A stretch of DNA of 64,000 nucleotides from an uncultured Ruminococcus sp. (GTDB lineage: Bacteria; Bacillota; Clostridia; Oscillospirales; Acutalibacteraceae): assembly GCA_904393835.1 (NCBI GenBank), contig CAJFNC010000012.1, positions 45,557-109,556 of the forward strand, in the 5' to 3' direction. Every line of letters starts with the position of its first letter. The first letter of the stretch is position 1. Under the pieces are notes generated by a model. The model saw only the letters and a list, made by a program, of their open reading frames with translations, did not search any database and was not told where the DNA came from. Both the position numbers and the translations under genes were made by a program. Of this stretch, positions 1-7,903 are shown in pieces.

Positions 1-298
1 TCATAAACGGCAGCATCGCGATTCCCGGCATTCCCGAAATCATAAAGCTGACAAGCGGTCCGAAAAGTCCGGCAACTGCTCCTGCGTAAGGGCCTGCCAA
101 AAGGCCTACAAGAATAATCGGAAGGTGCATCGGCAAAAATGTTTCACCGAGGGCGGTACCGAGTCCCGAAACAGCTCCGAGTAAATGGAATATCTGGGGA
201 ACTGCAACAGCTCCGACAATAGCGGCGATTGTTGCAACAACCTGTACTTTTACTGACAAACGTTTATTTGTCATAGATTGAATTGCAGTGCTTGGCAT
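1..298 (-). CDS. ECF transporter S component (partial, C-terminus outside window)
   Basis: About 99 codons are visible and the frame stays open to the window edge, so the gene is cut. The start ATG has a good ribosome site (AAGGAGAG). After a short polar N-terminus come hydrophobic segments with the typical S-component text GETFLPMHLPIILVGLLAGP and a glycine-rich loop before the next helix. S components are small membrane proteins that bind a vitamin or precursor and pair with the EcfA/EcfA'/EcfT energising module. The substrate cannot be told from this fragment. It lies 37 bases after the SDR gene on the same strand. Confidence 0.75.
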   Translation of the reverse strand, partial: MPSTAIQSMTNKRLSVKVQVVATIAAIVGAVAVPQIFHLLGAVSGLGTALGETFLPMHLPIILVGLLAGPYAGAVAGLFGPLVSFMISGMPGIAMLPFM

Positions 299-335
299 AA
301 TAAATCTCTCCTTTATTATTTATATTGATTATATT

Positions 336-1166
336 TTATTCCGAAAAATCAGTAGAAGCCGCAAGCTCCGTCTGCTTTTCATAATCGGCAATACGTTCTT
401 TAAGTCGGGCAAGCGTTGCAGAAAGCGCCTGACTGCCCAAAACCATTCTGAGAGGCGCCGGCTCTTTATCCACGCTCTCGATAATGCGCTGAGCCATCTT
501 AACAGGGTCGCCCGGGGCAAGCCCTTTGGATGCGTCCAGCATATTTAAAAATCCGTGGCAGGATTCATATTCCGGCATCAAATTTGCTACCTTTGCGCTG
601 CCGTAGCGGAACTCGGTTCTTGCGCCTCCCGGTTCAACCATTGTTACGCCGATGTTGAATTGCGCAACCTCCTGCGCTAATGCTTCGCAAAAGCCCTCAA
701 TTCCGAATTTTGTTGCGTGATACATCGAGTTTGCCGCATAGGCAACCTGTGCGCCGTAAGTGGACATCTGAATAATCCTGCCGCCGCCCTGCCTGCGAAG
801 ATAAGGAACAGCCGTTTTTATAAGCTGAATAGATCCTACCAAATTGGTGGCGATAATATGATTAATTTCCTCATCAGACAGTTCCTCAACACATCCGAAC
901 AGACCGTATCCGGCGTTGCTGACTACAACATCTATGCGACCGTGCTTTTTAAAAGCGTCAGTTACCGTCTTTTGTACGGCGGCAACATCGGTCACGTCAA
1001 GGATTACGCAGTCAAAAGTTTGCGGATAAGCTTCTGTCAGCTTCTGAACCTTGTCTTTTTTGCGGACAGTTCCGACAACGGTCTCGCCCGCCTCCAAAAG
1101 CTGCTTTGTCATTTCGTATCCAAATCCGCTGGATACACCTGTAATAAGCCAAGTGCGTTTTTTCAT
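336..1166 (-). CDS. Short-chain dehydrogenase/reductase (classical SDR)
   Basis: 276 aa cytosolic NAD(P)H-dependent oxidoreductase. The N-terminal Rossmann motif TGVSSGFG (about residues 9-16), the NAG motif in VVSNAGYG and the active-site YHATK (Tyr-x-x-x-Lys) with the upstream catalytic Ser in QMSTYG are all present. The start chosen is the internal ATG at 1166, which has GGAGG eight bases upstream; the ORF-track start five codons earlier has none. It is the last gene of the flavodoxin/aldo-keto reductase group, 100 bases after the carboxymuconolactone decarboxylase gene. The substrate is unknown; the neighbours suggest reduction of small carbonyl compounds. Confidence 0.85.
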   Translation of the reverse strand: MKKRTWLITGVSSGFGYEMTKQLLEAGETVVGTVRKKDKVQKLTEAYPQTFDCVILDVTDVAAVQKTVTDAFKKHGRIDVVVSNAGYGLFGCVEELSDEEINHIIATNLVGSIQLIKTAVPYLRRQGGGRIIQMSTYGAQVAYAANSMYHATKFGIEGFCEALAQEVAQFNIGVTMVEPGGARTEFRYGSAKVANLMPEYESCHGFLNMLDASKGLAPGDPVKMAQRIIESVDKEPAPLRMVLGSQALSATLARLKERIADYEKQTELAASTDFSE

Positions 1167-1266
1167 TACAAAGTCCTCCATTCAAAATTATGTATTGTAT
1201 TCATCCGGGAAGACAAACCCTCTGATAATTTCCATACAGACACGCCATATTTCAAAAGCCGTAAGT

Positions 1267-2019
1267 TTACTGTTTAGCCGCATCATTTACGCAGCGCAGT
1301 GCGTTTAGCGAACGGGGATAACCGATATAGGGCAGGCACTGAGAAATAATTTTAATCAAAAATTCCTTGTCATTACCGATACGCATATTTGCCGCTGCGT
1401 GTGAGATAAGCTGCGGCTCGCAGCCGCCCTGTGCGGCAAGAAAACAAAATGTAATCATCTCACGCTGTTTGTAATCGAGTCCGCCGCGTGTGTAGTAATC
1501 GCCGAAGCAATTATCAGCCAGCCAAAGATTAATATGGCGGCTTTCCTGCGGTCCGGAACGCCAAAAATCACGCATACCTTCGCCGAAAATATCAACCTGA
1601 GCCTGTGTTCCGGCTTCTCTGCGATTTTCAACAGTCGTTTTAGCCTGCGACGGCAGCGGAAGTTCAACTCCGCGTTCGGTAAGCACCTCGTTGGTTATAT
1701 TAAGGAAAGGAAACACTCTTCCTATTCCGAGATATGCCACTGCCTGATAAACAATCTCCTTGACTTCAATTGCGGTAACACCGAAATTCAGCGCCGCAGG
1801 CAGCAGGACACGAAACTCGTCACTTCCCTGACATCCGATCAAAGTGGCAAGAATAGCCATAAACCGTGTTTTATCATCTAAATCATCGTGGTTAACAACC
1901 TCGTCAAAAGCAAAATTGTCGAAACGCTCGATAAATTCGGGATCTGTTTCTAAAAAATTTGAAACATAACCCGGAAACATTCTTTCATGATACTGTTTTG
2001 CATTTTCAGATAGAGCCAT
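1267..2019 (-). CDS. Carboxymuconolactone decarboxylase family protein, two CMD domains
   Basis: 250 aa with two CMD/AhpD-like helical repeats (about residues 35-120 and 160-245). Each has the family pattern of a helix, a small-residue turn and an E-I-x-x-x-x-Y-type helix, for example AIEVKEIVYQAVAYLG. The full AhpD CxxC is not seen; single Cys residues occur as GCQGSDEF and GGCEPQ. The start is the ATG at 2019, with GGAAGG nearby; the 32 upstream codons in the ORF track overlap the previous gene. Only 2 bases separate it from the upstream aldo/keto reductase, so it is translationally coupled. Family members are peroxidase- or decarboxylase-like; the exact reaction is not assignable. Confidence 0.8.
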   Translation of the reverse strand: MALSENAKQYHERMFPGYVSNFLETDPEFIERFDNFAFDEVVNHDDLDDKTRFMAILATLIGCQGSDEFRVLLPAALNFGVTAIEVKEIVYQAVAYLGIGRVFPFLNITNEVLTERGVELPLPSQAKTTVENRREAGTQAQVDIFGEGMRDFWRSGPQESRHINLWLADNCFGDYYTRGGLDYKQREMITFCFLAAQGGCEPQLISHAAANMRIGNDKEFLIKIISQCLPYIGYPRSLNALRCVNDAAKQ

Positions 2020-2021
2020 AC

Positions 2022-3131
2022 TTATTTCCTTCCTTTTCCAAAATACTCTGCGTTTTTTTTCATTCGCTCCTGTTGATTTACGCCGAACGGGCAACGTCTG
2101 TTGCAATGTCCGCACTCAAGGCAGGCGTCCGCCTTGACCGAAAGCTTGTCGTAATGACCTGCCGCCAGCTTATCGCCTACCTGCGCCAAATCGTAATACT
2201 TGTTCACAAGTCCGATATCGATTCCCGCCGGGCAAGGCTGACAGTGATTGCAGTACACGCAGTTTCCGGCAACCTTTTCGGCTGTAAATGAGCCGATTAC
2301 CGTGTAATCCTTTTCCTCGGCGGAAGCGTCGGCAAAACCCAGCAGTTCATCAAGGTCGGAAAGATTCCGTACACCCGGAACGGCGGTAAGCACACCGGGG
2401 CGATCAAGGGCATATTGCAGGCACTGATATCGGCTCAGCGACGTACCGAACGGCGAAGTGTTTTTGTCGAGCAGCTTGCCCGCATGAAAGGGCTTCATAA
2501 CCGAAATCCCCACACCATCTGCTTCACAGCGGCGGAACAGAGCGAATCGCTCCGATACCGTGCCGATAGCGTATTCATCGCCCTTTTCAAAATCATACGC
2601 GGGGTTAATGCTGAACATCATCATATCAATTGCGCCGGTGTCTATGATTTTGTTTGCTACCGACGGCGTGTGAGACGAAAAACCGATATGGTGTACCACT
2701 CCCTGCGTCTTAAGTTTTTTAAGATAGTCAAAAACGCCGATTGAAACGAGCTTGTCAAAATCCTCGTCCTCGTCAACACAATGGAGAAAACCGAAGTCGA
2801 TATAATCTGTATTAAGTTCTTTTAATTCCCATTCGACCGTGCGCCTGATCTCGTCAAAATTTCTTGACCAGCCGTATTCTCCTTTGTCATTGTAAACAGC
2901 GCCGAAGTGCAGCTGCATATAAACGTTTCTGCGGTTATCACTAATTGCTCTGCCCACCGGAGCATACACGTGGCTTGCGCTTGCGCAGAGGTCAAAATAG
3001 TTAATCCCGTTTTCAATTGCCTTTCGTATAACTTGCTCAATCTCGCTGTCGGAGCTGTTATGTATGCCGCCCATACCTAAGCCGAGAACACTTATCTGTT
3101 CCTCGCCGTGAGGCAGTTTTCTGTATTCCAT
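2022..3131 (-). CDS. Aldo/keto reductase with C-terminal ferredoxin domain (atypical active site)
   Basis: 369 aa. An AKR TIM barrel (to about residue 275) is followed by a 4Fe-4S region with CVYCNHCQPCP and CLECGHCNRRCP, enough cysteines for two clusters. The barrel keeps NYFD and FLHC (Asp and His of the AKR tetrad), but the strand that normally carries the catalytic Lys reads VYMQLHFGA, so Lys seems replaced. This suggests the Fe-S clusters or a flavodoxin partner matter more than classical NADPH hydride transfer (inference). The start is the ATG at 3131 with AAGGAGA upstream, 10 bases after the preceding gene; the next gene begins 2 bases downstream. Confidence 0.82.
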   Translation of the reverse strand: MEYRKLPHGEEQISVLGLGMGGIHNSSDSEIEQVIRKAIENGINYFDLCASASHVYAPVGRAISDNRRNVYMQLHFGAVYNDKGEYGWSRNFDEIRRTVEWELKELNTDYIDFGFLHCVDEDEDFDKLVSIGVFDYLKKLKTQGVVHHIGFSSHTPSVANKIIDTGAIDMMMFSINPAYDFEKGDEYAIGTVSERFALFRRCEADGVGISVMKPFHAGKLLDKNTSPFGTSLSRYQCLQYALDRPGVLTAVPGVRNLSDLDELLGFADASAEEKDYTVIGSFTAEKVAGNCVYCNHCQPCPAGIDIGLVNKYYDLAQVGDKLAAGHYDKLSVKADACLECGHCNRRCPFGVNQQERMKKNAEYFGKGRK

Positions 3132-3141
3132 ATCCGTCTCC

Positions 3142-4260
3142 TTATTTATCAAACTCTTTTGCAACCTCGGTCAGCAGTTTGCGTATTTCCAAATGTTGCG
3201 GGCATATCTGCTCGCATCTTCCGCACTTGATGCAGTCGGAGGCTCTGCCGCCGTTTTTGGTGTGTATATTGTTATAGTAGTAATCTGTGTTCCAGTTCTG
3301 AAACTGCTTTTTCGCATTCAGGCAGGCAAACAGATCGGGAATAGCGATTTTTTTCGGACACTGCTCCATACAATATCGGCAGGCAGTACACGGAATAAGA
3401 TTTTGCGAGCGGAATATGTCGCAAACCTGCTTTATTGCGTGCTTTTCAGTATCGTTGAGCGGTACAAAATCCTTCATAAATCCGACATTCTCGGTCATCA
3501 TTTCCATATTTCCCATACCCGAAAGCACAGTCATTACATTAGGAAAGCTTGCCGCAAAGCGAATTGCATAGCTTGCGGGACTGCCGCCGTGAAGATTATC
3601 TAGAATTTTCTTTGCCTTTTCGGGAAGATTTACAAGGCTGCCACCCTTAACAGGTTCCATAACTATAACAGGTTTGCCGTGCTTTTCACAGACTTCATAG
3701 CATTTTCGGCTCTCAACAGACGCGTCTTCGTAATCGACATAGTTAAACTGTATCTGCACCACTTCAATCTGTGGATATTCGGTCAAAATCTTGTCGAGCA
3801 CGGCAGCTTTGTCGTGAAAAGAAATTCCGAAATGCTTAATTTTTCCCTCTTTTTTGAACTCCAGCGCCGTTTCATAGGCGTGCAGCTTTTTATATTTAGC
3901 GTAAATACTCGCATCCTGTGCGTGCATTAAATAAAAATCAAAGTACTCTACACCGCAGGCTGAAAGCTGACTTTCAAACAGTGGACGGATTTCCTCCTGC
4001 TTTGAAAAATGATGTGTTGACAGCTTATCCGTCAATATATAGGTATCTCTCGGATAACGACTTGTCAGGCAGTCCCTCAGAGCTGTTTCACTCTTGCCGT
4101 CAACATAGCCGTGCGCTGTATCAAAATAGTTAAATCCGTTCTCAAGAAAAAAGTCGATCATTTTCGTAAATTCGTCATAATCGACCTCATTATTTTTCAT
4201 AGGCAGTCGCATACAGCCAAAGCCGAAATTTTTCTTTACTTCACTGAAAAAGCGATTCAT
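3142..4260 (-). CDS. Aldo/keto reductase with C-terminal ferredoxin domain
   Basis: 372 aa. The N-terminal AKR barrel has the complete tetrad pattern: Asp in YFDTAHGY, Tyr in HGY, Lys in LTDKLS and His in YLMHAQD. The C-terminus holds CTACRYCMEQCP and CIKCGRCEQICP, a bacterial-type 2[4Fe-4S] module. The start is the ATG at 4260, with GGAGGA at good spacing. It is 13 bases after the flavodoxin gene and 10 before a second, more divergent AKR-ferredoxin gene, so the three probably form one transcript in which flavodoxin supplies or accepts electrons. The substrate is unknown. A poorly aligned paralogue of the downstream AKR rather than a recent duplicate. Confidence 0.85.
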   Translation of the reverse strand: MNRFFSEVKKNFGFGCMRLPMKNNEVDYDEFTKMIDFFLENGFNYFDTAHGYVDGKSETALRDCLTSRYPRDTYILTDKLSTHHFSKQEEIRPLFESQLSACGVEYFDFYLMHAQDASIYAKYKKLHAYETALEFKKEGKIKHFGISFHDKAAVLDKILTEYPQIEVVQIQFNYVDYEDASVESRKCYEVCEKHGKPVIVMEPVKGGSLVNLPEKAKKILDNLHGGSPASYAIRFAASFPNVMTVLSGMGNMEMMTENVGFMKDFVPLNDTEKHAIKQVCDIFRSQNLIPCTACRYCMEQCPKKIAIPDLFACLNAKKQFQNWNTDYYYNNIHTKNGGRASDCIKCGRCEQICPQHLEIRKLLTEVAKEFDK

Positions 4261-4273
4261 AAAACCATCCTCC

Positions 4274-4792
4274 TTAACTGATTGCCTGTTTTGCCCATTG
4301 CGAAACCTCAGCCTGCGACTTTGCTGCGTCAGCTCCGTGAACGGCAATGCCTTTGCCGAATACCGCGCCCTTGCACAGCTTTTTGAGATCCGATTCGCAG
4401 TGTCCCAGCCCGCTGCCCTCGTGCGTCATAACCGCCATTACTTTTTTGCCGGTAAAGTCCAAATGTTCAAGCTGAGAGAAAACAGCGCATGGAAATGTTC
4501 CACACCAGCAGGGGCCGCAGACAAAAATGTTGTCGTAGCCGTTAAGACTGTCAAGGTATTTTTTCAGCACGGGGCGCGCATTATCTTGAAGCTCTTTCTT
4601 GGCTTCGTCGGTACAAGTATAATAGTCGTCCGAATACGGCTTTACAGTCTCCACCTCAAACAGGTCGCCTCCGACTGCGTCGGCAATAAACTGCGCGACA
4701 ATCTCGGTGTTGCCCTTCGCAAGATTTTTAATGATGCCGTTAACGTAATTTTCCCCTTTGCGGGAGTAATAAATTATTAAATTCCGTGCCAT
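4274..4792 (-). CDS. Flavodoxin family protein
   Basis: 172 aa electron carrier or FMN-dependent reductase. The N-terminal beta strand and phosphate loop read IIYYSRKGENYVNG, typical of the flavodoxin_4-type family (Ser and Gly/Asn contacting the FMN phosphate). A central strand FVCGPCWCGTFP matches the FMN isoalloxazine loop. The start ATG has AGGAGGA upstream and no alternative. It is the first gene of a five-gene minus-strand group leading to the SDR, and a sigma-A-like promoter lies at 4876-4904. It probably supplies electrons to the two ferredoxin-tailed AKRs (inference). Confidence 0.85.
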   Translation of the reverse strand: MARNLIIYYSRKGENYVNGIIKNLAKGNTEIVAQFIADAVGGDLFEVETVKPYSDDYYTCTDEAKKELQDNARPVLKKYLDSLNGYDNIFVCGPCWCGTFPCAVFSQLEHLDFTGKKVMAVMTHEGSGLGHCESDLKKLCKGAVFGKGIAVHGADAAKSQAEVSQWAKQAIS

Positions 4793-4875
4793 ATTATAAC
4801 ATCCTCCTTTGCTGATTTAATAAGTTAACGAATCTGATTTTGCATAGATTTTGTTCTTTCATCTATTCTATTTTT

Positions 4876-4904
4876 ATTATATAAATTAACTGTTCCGAAA
4901 ACAA
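4876..4904 (-). promoter_or_regulatory. Predicted sigma-A promoter of the flavodoxin/AKR operon
   Basis: On the minus strand TTGTTT and TATAAT are separated by 17 bases, about 85 bases upstream of the flavodoxin start. It lies between the HxlR gene end and the flavodoxin start, so the operon need not depend on HxlR gene read-through. Confidence 0.55.
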
Positions 4905-5008
4905 TTTTAATTTTGGCTGTTTTACATAAGAAAAACTTATAAATAAGTCACGTTGCGTTTTATTGACGATTCAATGCCGATATAATATAAATCAGTACCA
5001 AATAAAAA

Positions 5009-5347
5009 TCATTGCTTGCTTTTTAAGTATTCTATATATTCATTTCCCCAAACTTCAAGTACCGACAATACCGCCTTGAACTTTTCGCCAACTTCGCTCA
5101 AACAGTAATCAACCCTGGGCGGAATCTGTTGGTATTCAGTGCGGATAATCAGTCCTTCATCTTCAAGCGTTTTCAGCTGCCTCGACAAAGTAGTATGCGT
5201 CATTTTTTCCGGCATACGTCTTTGCAATTCATTGAACCGTACAGGGCCGTCAGATAAAAGATATAAGATGTACATAGACCATTTACCTGTCAAAACTTTT
5301 TGCGCTGTAACATACGGACAACGCCCAAATAACTCTTTCTTTTCCAT
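5009..5347 (-). CDS. HxlR-family transcriptional regulator
   Basis: 112 aa winged-helix DNA-binding protein. The family signature is clear: CPYVTAQKVLTGKWSMYIL, then RFNELQRRMP and TLSRQLKTLEDEGLI (recognition helix and wing). The Cys near the N-terminus (GRCPY) is the position used for thiol redox sensing in YodB/HypR-type members, so oxidative or electrophile sensing is plausible (inference). The start is the ATG at 5347, with AGGAAC eight bases upstream; the ORF-track start 10 codons earlier is less likely. It is divergent from a flavin-binding gene and upstream of the flavodoxin/AKR operon, its likely targets. Confidence 0.87.
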   Translation of the reverse strand: MEKKELFGRCPYVTAQKVLTGKWSMYILYLLSDGPVRFNELQRRMPEKMTHTTLSRQLKTLEDEGLIIRTEYQQIPPRVDYCLSEVGEKFKAVLSVLEVWGNEYIEYLKSKQ

Positions 5348-5362
5348 ATATACGTTCCTTTC

Positions 5363-5376
5363 TGATACCGGTATCA
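5363..5376. promoter_or_regulatory. Perfect 14-bp palindrome, possible HxlR operator
   Basis: TGATACCGGTATCA is a perfect palindrome 16 bases upstream of the HxlR start, in the divergent intergenic region shared with the PNPOx-family gene. Position and symmetry fit a dimeric repressor site; the link to HxlR is inference. Confidence 0.4.
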
Positions 5377-5470
5377 ATAAATATCGTACTTGTATTATCG
5401 ATCCTGTTAAATATAATTATACTTGTAAACAGTGGAAAATACAATCCACAATTTGAAAGGAGTTTTTAAA

Positions 5471-5866
5471 ATGAATGAAGTTTTAGATTATTTAAAATCC
5501 TGCGGCACATTTTACCTTGCCACCGACGAAGACGGACAGCCCCACGTCAGACCTTTTGGCGCTGTTTGCGCTTTTGAGGGCAAACTCTATTTTGTTACCA
5601 ACAACCAAAAGAAGGTATATCACCAGCTCAAGAAAAACGGAAAAGTCGAGATCTGCGGTATGCACAAAGGAACATGGATTCGTGTGACAGGCGAGGTAAA
5701 GGAAGATTTGCGCCGTGAAGCCCGTGTTGCAATGATGAACACAAACAAGGCTGCGCTTGAAAATATGTACACGGTTGACGATAATTTGATGACCGTATTC
5801 TGCTTTGAACATGGTACTGCTGCAATTTATTCATTTACCGACGAACCGAAAGTAATTGAATTTTAA
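5471..5866 (+). CDS. Pyridoxamine 5'-phosphate oxidase family (flavin-binding) protein
   Basis: 131 aa split-barrel protein. The segment TFYLATDEDGQPHVRPFGAV is the FMN-binding strand pair of the PNPOx-like family, followed by GKLYFVTNNQKKVYHQLKKNGKVEICG. Members of this size bind FMN or F420-like cofactors and reduce small molecules; they do not make PLP. The start is the ATG at 5471, with AAAGGAG upstream; the ORF-track start is 13 codons too early. It is transcribed divergently from the HxlR regulator, a common pairing for redox-stress genes, and is followed by a strong terminator. Confidence 0.83.
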   Translation: MNEVLDYLKSCGTFYLATDEDGQPHVRPFGAVCAFEGKLYFVTNNQKKVYHQLKKNGKVEICGMHKGTWIRVTGEVKEDLRREARVAMMNTNKAALENMYTVDDNLMTVFCFEHGTAAIYSFTDEPKVIEF

Positions 5867-5893
5867 TTAAAGTAATCACTATAATACCCTTAA

Positions 5894-5935
5894 GGGCTGT
5901 TGCAAATTACTGTGATTTGCAACAGCCCCTTTTAT
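5894..5935 (+). terminator. Rho-independent terminator after the PNPOx-family gene
   Basis: A perfect 14-bp stem (GGGCTGTTGCAAAT with its complement) and a 7-base loop are followed by a short T-rich run. It lies 27 bases after the stop codon and before the convergent LysR gene. Confidence 0.85.
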
Positions 5936-5942
5936 GTTAACG

Positions 5943-6833
5943 TTATGATTGTTCTGAAAACTGTTTTTTCAAAATGTCCGCAAATACTTCTACATAATAA
6001 TCCGAACTGTCCGCTTTCCAAAAAGCGCAGTAGTTGCGTTTGATAGGTTTATCACCTCTGCACAGTATCACACGGCTGATTGTCTGACTGAAATTGATTG
6101 TATTTTCCCCGCCTTCAATTGGCATAAACCCTTTTCCGCTGACCACCATAAGCCTGGCTTCCTCAAGATTTTCGGCAAACAGAAATTCGCCCGTAAAGCC
6201 AACTACATCACGGTAATAAGTCATTTCGTTATCCATTTGATTTTTCGAAGCTATCAAAATGCAGGAAATATTCTTTAAATCTGAAATATTTACGTATTCA
6301 AGCTGAGCAATAGGGTTGCGTTTTGATATTTCTATTGCGCAATTGTTTGTCGTAGGATGACAATTTACATACTCTTCGGAAAAAGCACGTCGTTGGTCAT
6401 TGATTACAATATCTGCTCCGCCGAATCGAAGCAGCTCATATAAGTCCTCATGATTTCCGCCAACTATATTTACAGACACATCAGGGTATTTTTCCAAAAA
6501 ATCCGAAACAGCAAATTACAATTCCTGACCGCCGTAGCATTTCAGGTATCCTATGCTGAGCTGAGTTTCATCACCGGCCGCAATGCGCGCAGTTTCACGG
6601 CAAAGCTTATCCAAGTCAGCGGTAAGGATAAGGCTTTTCTTATAAAAATGCTCTCCTGCGGGAGTAAGAAAAAATTTTCGTTTTTCCCTTTTTAACAGCT
6701 TGACTCCGAGCTCATTTTCCAGCGCTTGAATTTGCTGAGAAATGGCTGATTGAGATATGTAACATTCCTCGGCAGCTTCGGTAAAACTTTTACAACGCAC
6801 CACGGCTTGAAAATATTTTATCTGCTTAAGCAT
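5943..6833 (-). pseudogene. LysR-family transcriptional regulator interrupted by an in-frame stop
   Basis: Two ORF-track entries form one 296-codon LysR gene in a single frame. The N-terminal part has the winged HTH (FQAVVRCKSFTEAAEECYIS, then SAISQQIQALENELGVKLL); the C-terminal part is the LysR substrate-binding domain. A single TAA at 6516-6518 falls between GYLKCYGGQEL and FAVSDFLEKYPDV, where relatives usually have Gln or another residue, so a CAA-to-TAA change is the simplest explanation. No base is lost or gained. It is either a recent pseudogene or a sequencing error. The second half could restart at TTG 6497, but a lone sensor domain would not bind DNA. The target is unknown. Confidence 0.85.
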
Positions 6834-6886
6834 TTATACCCCTCCTCCGTTCTTTGAGCAGGCTTTTAATCAACTCATATAATGAT

Positions 6887-7222
6887 TTACCGTTTTTTGC
6901 ATATCGTATTTCCAAGCACTAAAATAACTACAAGATCCGCCAAAATAATTCCTATCGCAATATAAATAAAACTTGCAGGCAATACGTTTTCAAATAAGCC
7001 CATAATAAAAATAACAACTGTTATAACGGCAAATCCCAATCCTAATATTCTGCACAACTTTTGGGCATCATACTCTGCTTTTTCTTCATCCGAAGCCGTA
7101 TTATATCCTGCAATCAACATACTTCCGTGCCCTGAAATAAAAACAACAGATAATATTGCCATAATAATAACTATAACCCATATTACCCAATCCGATCCGT
7201 TAGAAATATCAGATAATTTCAT
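6887..7222 (-). CDS. DUF3784 family small membrane protein
   Basis: 111 aa with three predicted membrane helices (about residues 12-32, 62-80 and 86-106). Between the first and second lies the family motif SMLIAGYNTASDEEKAEYDAQKLCRILG, characteristic of DUF3784. The function of the family is unknown. The start ATG has GGAGTG upstream. It lies between the LysR pseudogene and the tRNA-Ser pair. A 37-bp segment of this gene (6965-7001) occurs again, slightly diverged, at 7387-7423, so a second copy once existed there. Confidence 0.82.
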   Translation of the reverse strand: MKLSDISNGSDWVIWVIVIIMAILSVVFISGHGSMLIAGYNTASDEEKAEYDAQKLCRILGLGFAVITVVIFIMGLFENVLPASFIYIAIGIILADLVVILVLGNTICKKR

Positions 7223-7292
7223 AAATACTCACTCCGTAAAACTTGCTTTTCATCAGTTATAAACAGCTAATACAAATATCTTATACGTTTAT

Positions 7293-7340
7293 TCAAAGCT
7301 TTGCCTTTATCAAAGCAACCAGCGCATTGCGCTGAAAATT
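7293..7340. repeat. Intergenic repeat copy 1 (partner at 32531-32578)
   Basis: 48 bases match 32531-32578 with about seven substitutions. Read on the minus strand, both copies encode a similar C-terminal tail ending in a stop (NFQRNALVALIKAKL here), with mostly conservative changes, so the repeat may be the end of a lost or mobile coding sequence. Confidence 0.6.
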
Positions 7341-7386
7341 AAGTGGTAGATTGTACCCCACTGCTGAATTTTGATACCGGAATATT

Positions 7387-7423
7387 AATAAAATTTGCAA
7401 GCAATACGTTTTCAAATAAACCC
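7387..7423 (-). repeat. Diverged fragment duplicated from the DUF3784 gene
   Basis: 37 bases match 6965-7001 of the neighbouring DUF3784 gene at 34 positions. The rest of the gene copy is not recognisable here. The remaining intergenic sequence from 7223 to 7527 shows no other gene. Confidence 0.6.
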
Positions 7424-7524
7424 TTTCAGGTTTTCTGTCTTTATTATAAAGCATCCCGGTTTAAATGTCTAATACCTATTCTTTATTCTTTATAATGCGT
7501 TTTATGTATGGATAAATCAAAAAA

Positions 7525-7553
7525 ACAAAAACCCCGATAAAATCGGGGTTTTT
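7525..7553 (-). terminator. Terminator of the tRNA-Ser transcript
   Basis: On the minus strand an AACCCCGAT/ATCGGGGTT stem is followed by a run of T, directly after the tRNA-Ser(GCT) 3' end. Confidence 0.85.
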
Positions 7554-7643
7554 TGGCGGAGGACAAGGGATTTGAACCCTCGCGCCGCGTTAGCGACCTA
7601 CTCCCTTAGCAGGGGAGCCTCTTCACCACTTGAGTAATCCTCC
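7554..7643 (-). tRNA. tRNA-Ser (anticodon GCT)
   Basis: 90 bases with encoded CCA. The acceptor stem GGAGGAT pairs with GTCCTCC, a long variable arm is present (class II tRNA), the T loop reads GGTTCAAATCC and the anticodon loop reads CTGCTAA. It is the second gene of a two-tRNA minus-strand transcript; tRNA-Ser(TGA) lies 32 bases upstream. Confidence 0.95.
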
Positions 7644-7675
7644 GTATGGTAAAGTGTTAAGTCTATATAAAATAA

Positions 7676-7764
7676 TGGCGGAGAGGAAGGGATTCGAACC
7701 CTTGGTCCCTCGCGGGATCACTAGTTTTCAAGACTAGCTCCTTAAACCACTCGGACACCTCTCC
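7676..7764 (-). tRNA. tRNA-Ser (anticodon TGA)
   Basis: 89 bases with encoded CCA. The acceptor stem GGAGAGG pairs with CCTCTCC, a long variable arm is present, the T loop reads GGTTCGAATCC and the anticodon loop reads CTTGAAA. It is the first gene of the tRNA pair and lies downstream of glyQS on the same strand. Confidence 0.95.
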
Positions 7765-7903
7765 GTATAACTCTAGCTGTGTTTCAGCAAGAGTTATTTT
7801 ATCATAATGCCTATTTTTTGTCAATAGTTTTTTTGAATTTTTTGAAAATTTAGGAGAACAAACTCTCGACCCCTAACTCTCAAAAGCAATCCACTGCTTT
7901 AAA

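Noticed and set aside
717-1277. 186-aa plus-strand ORF
   Set aside because: Antisense to the SDR gene, with no recognisable domain.
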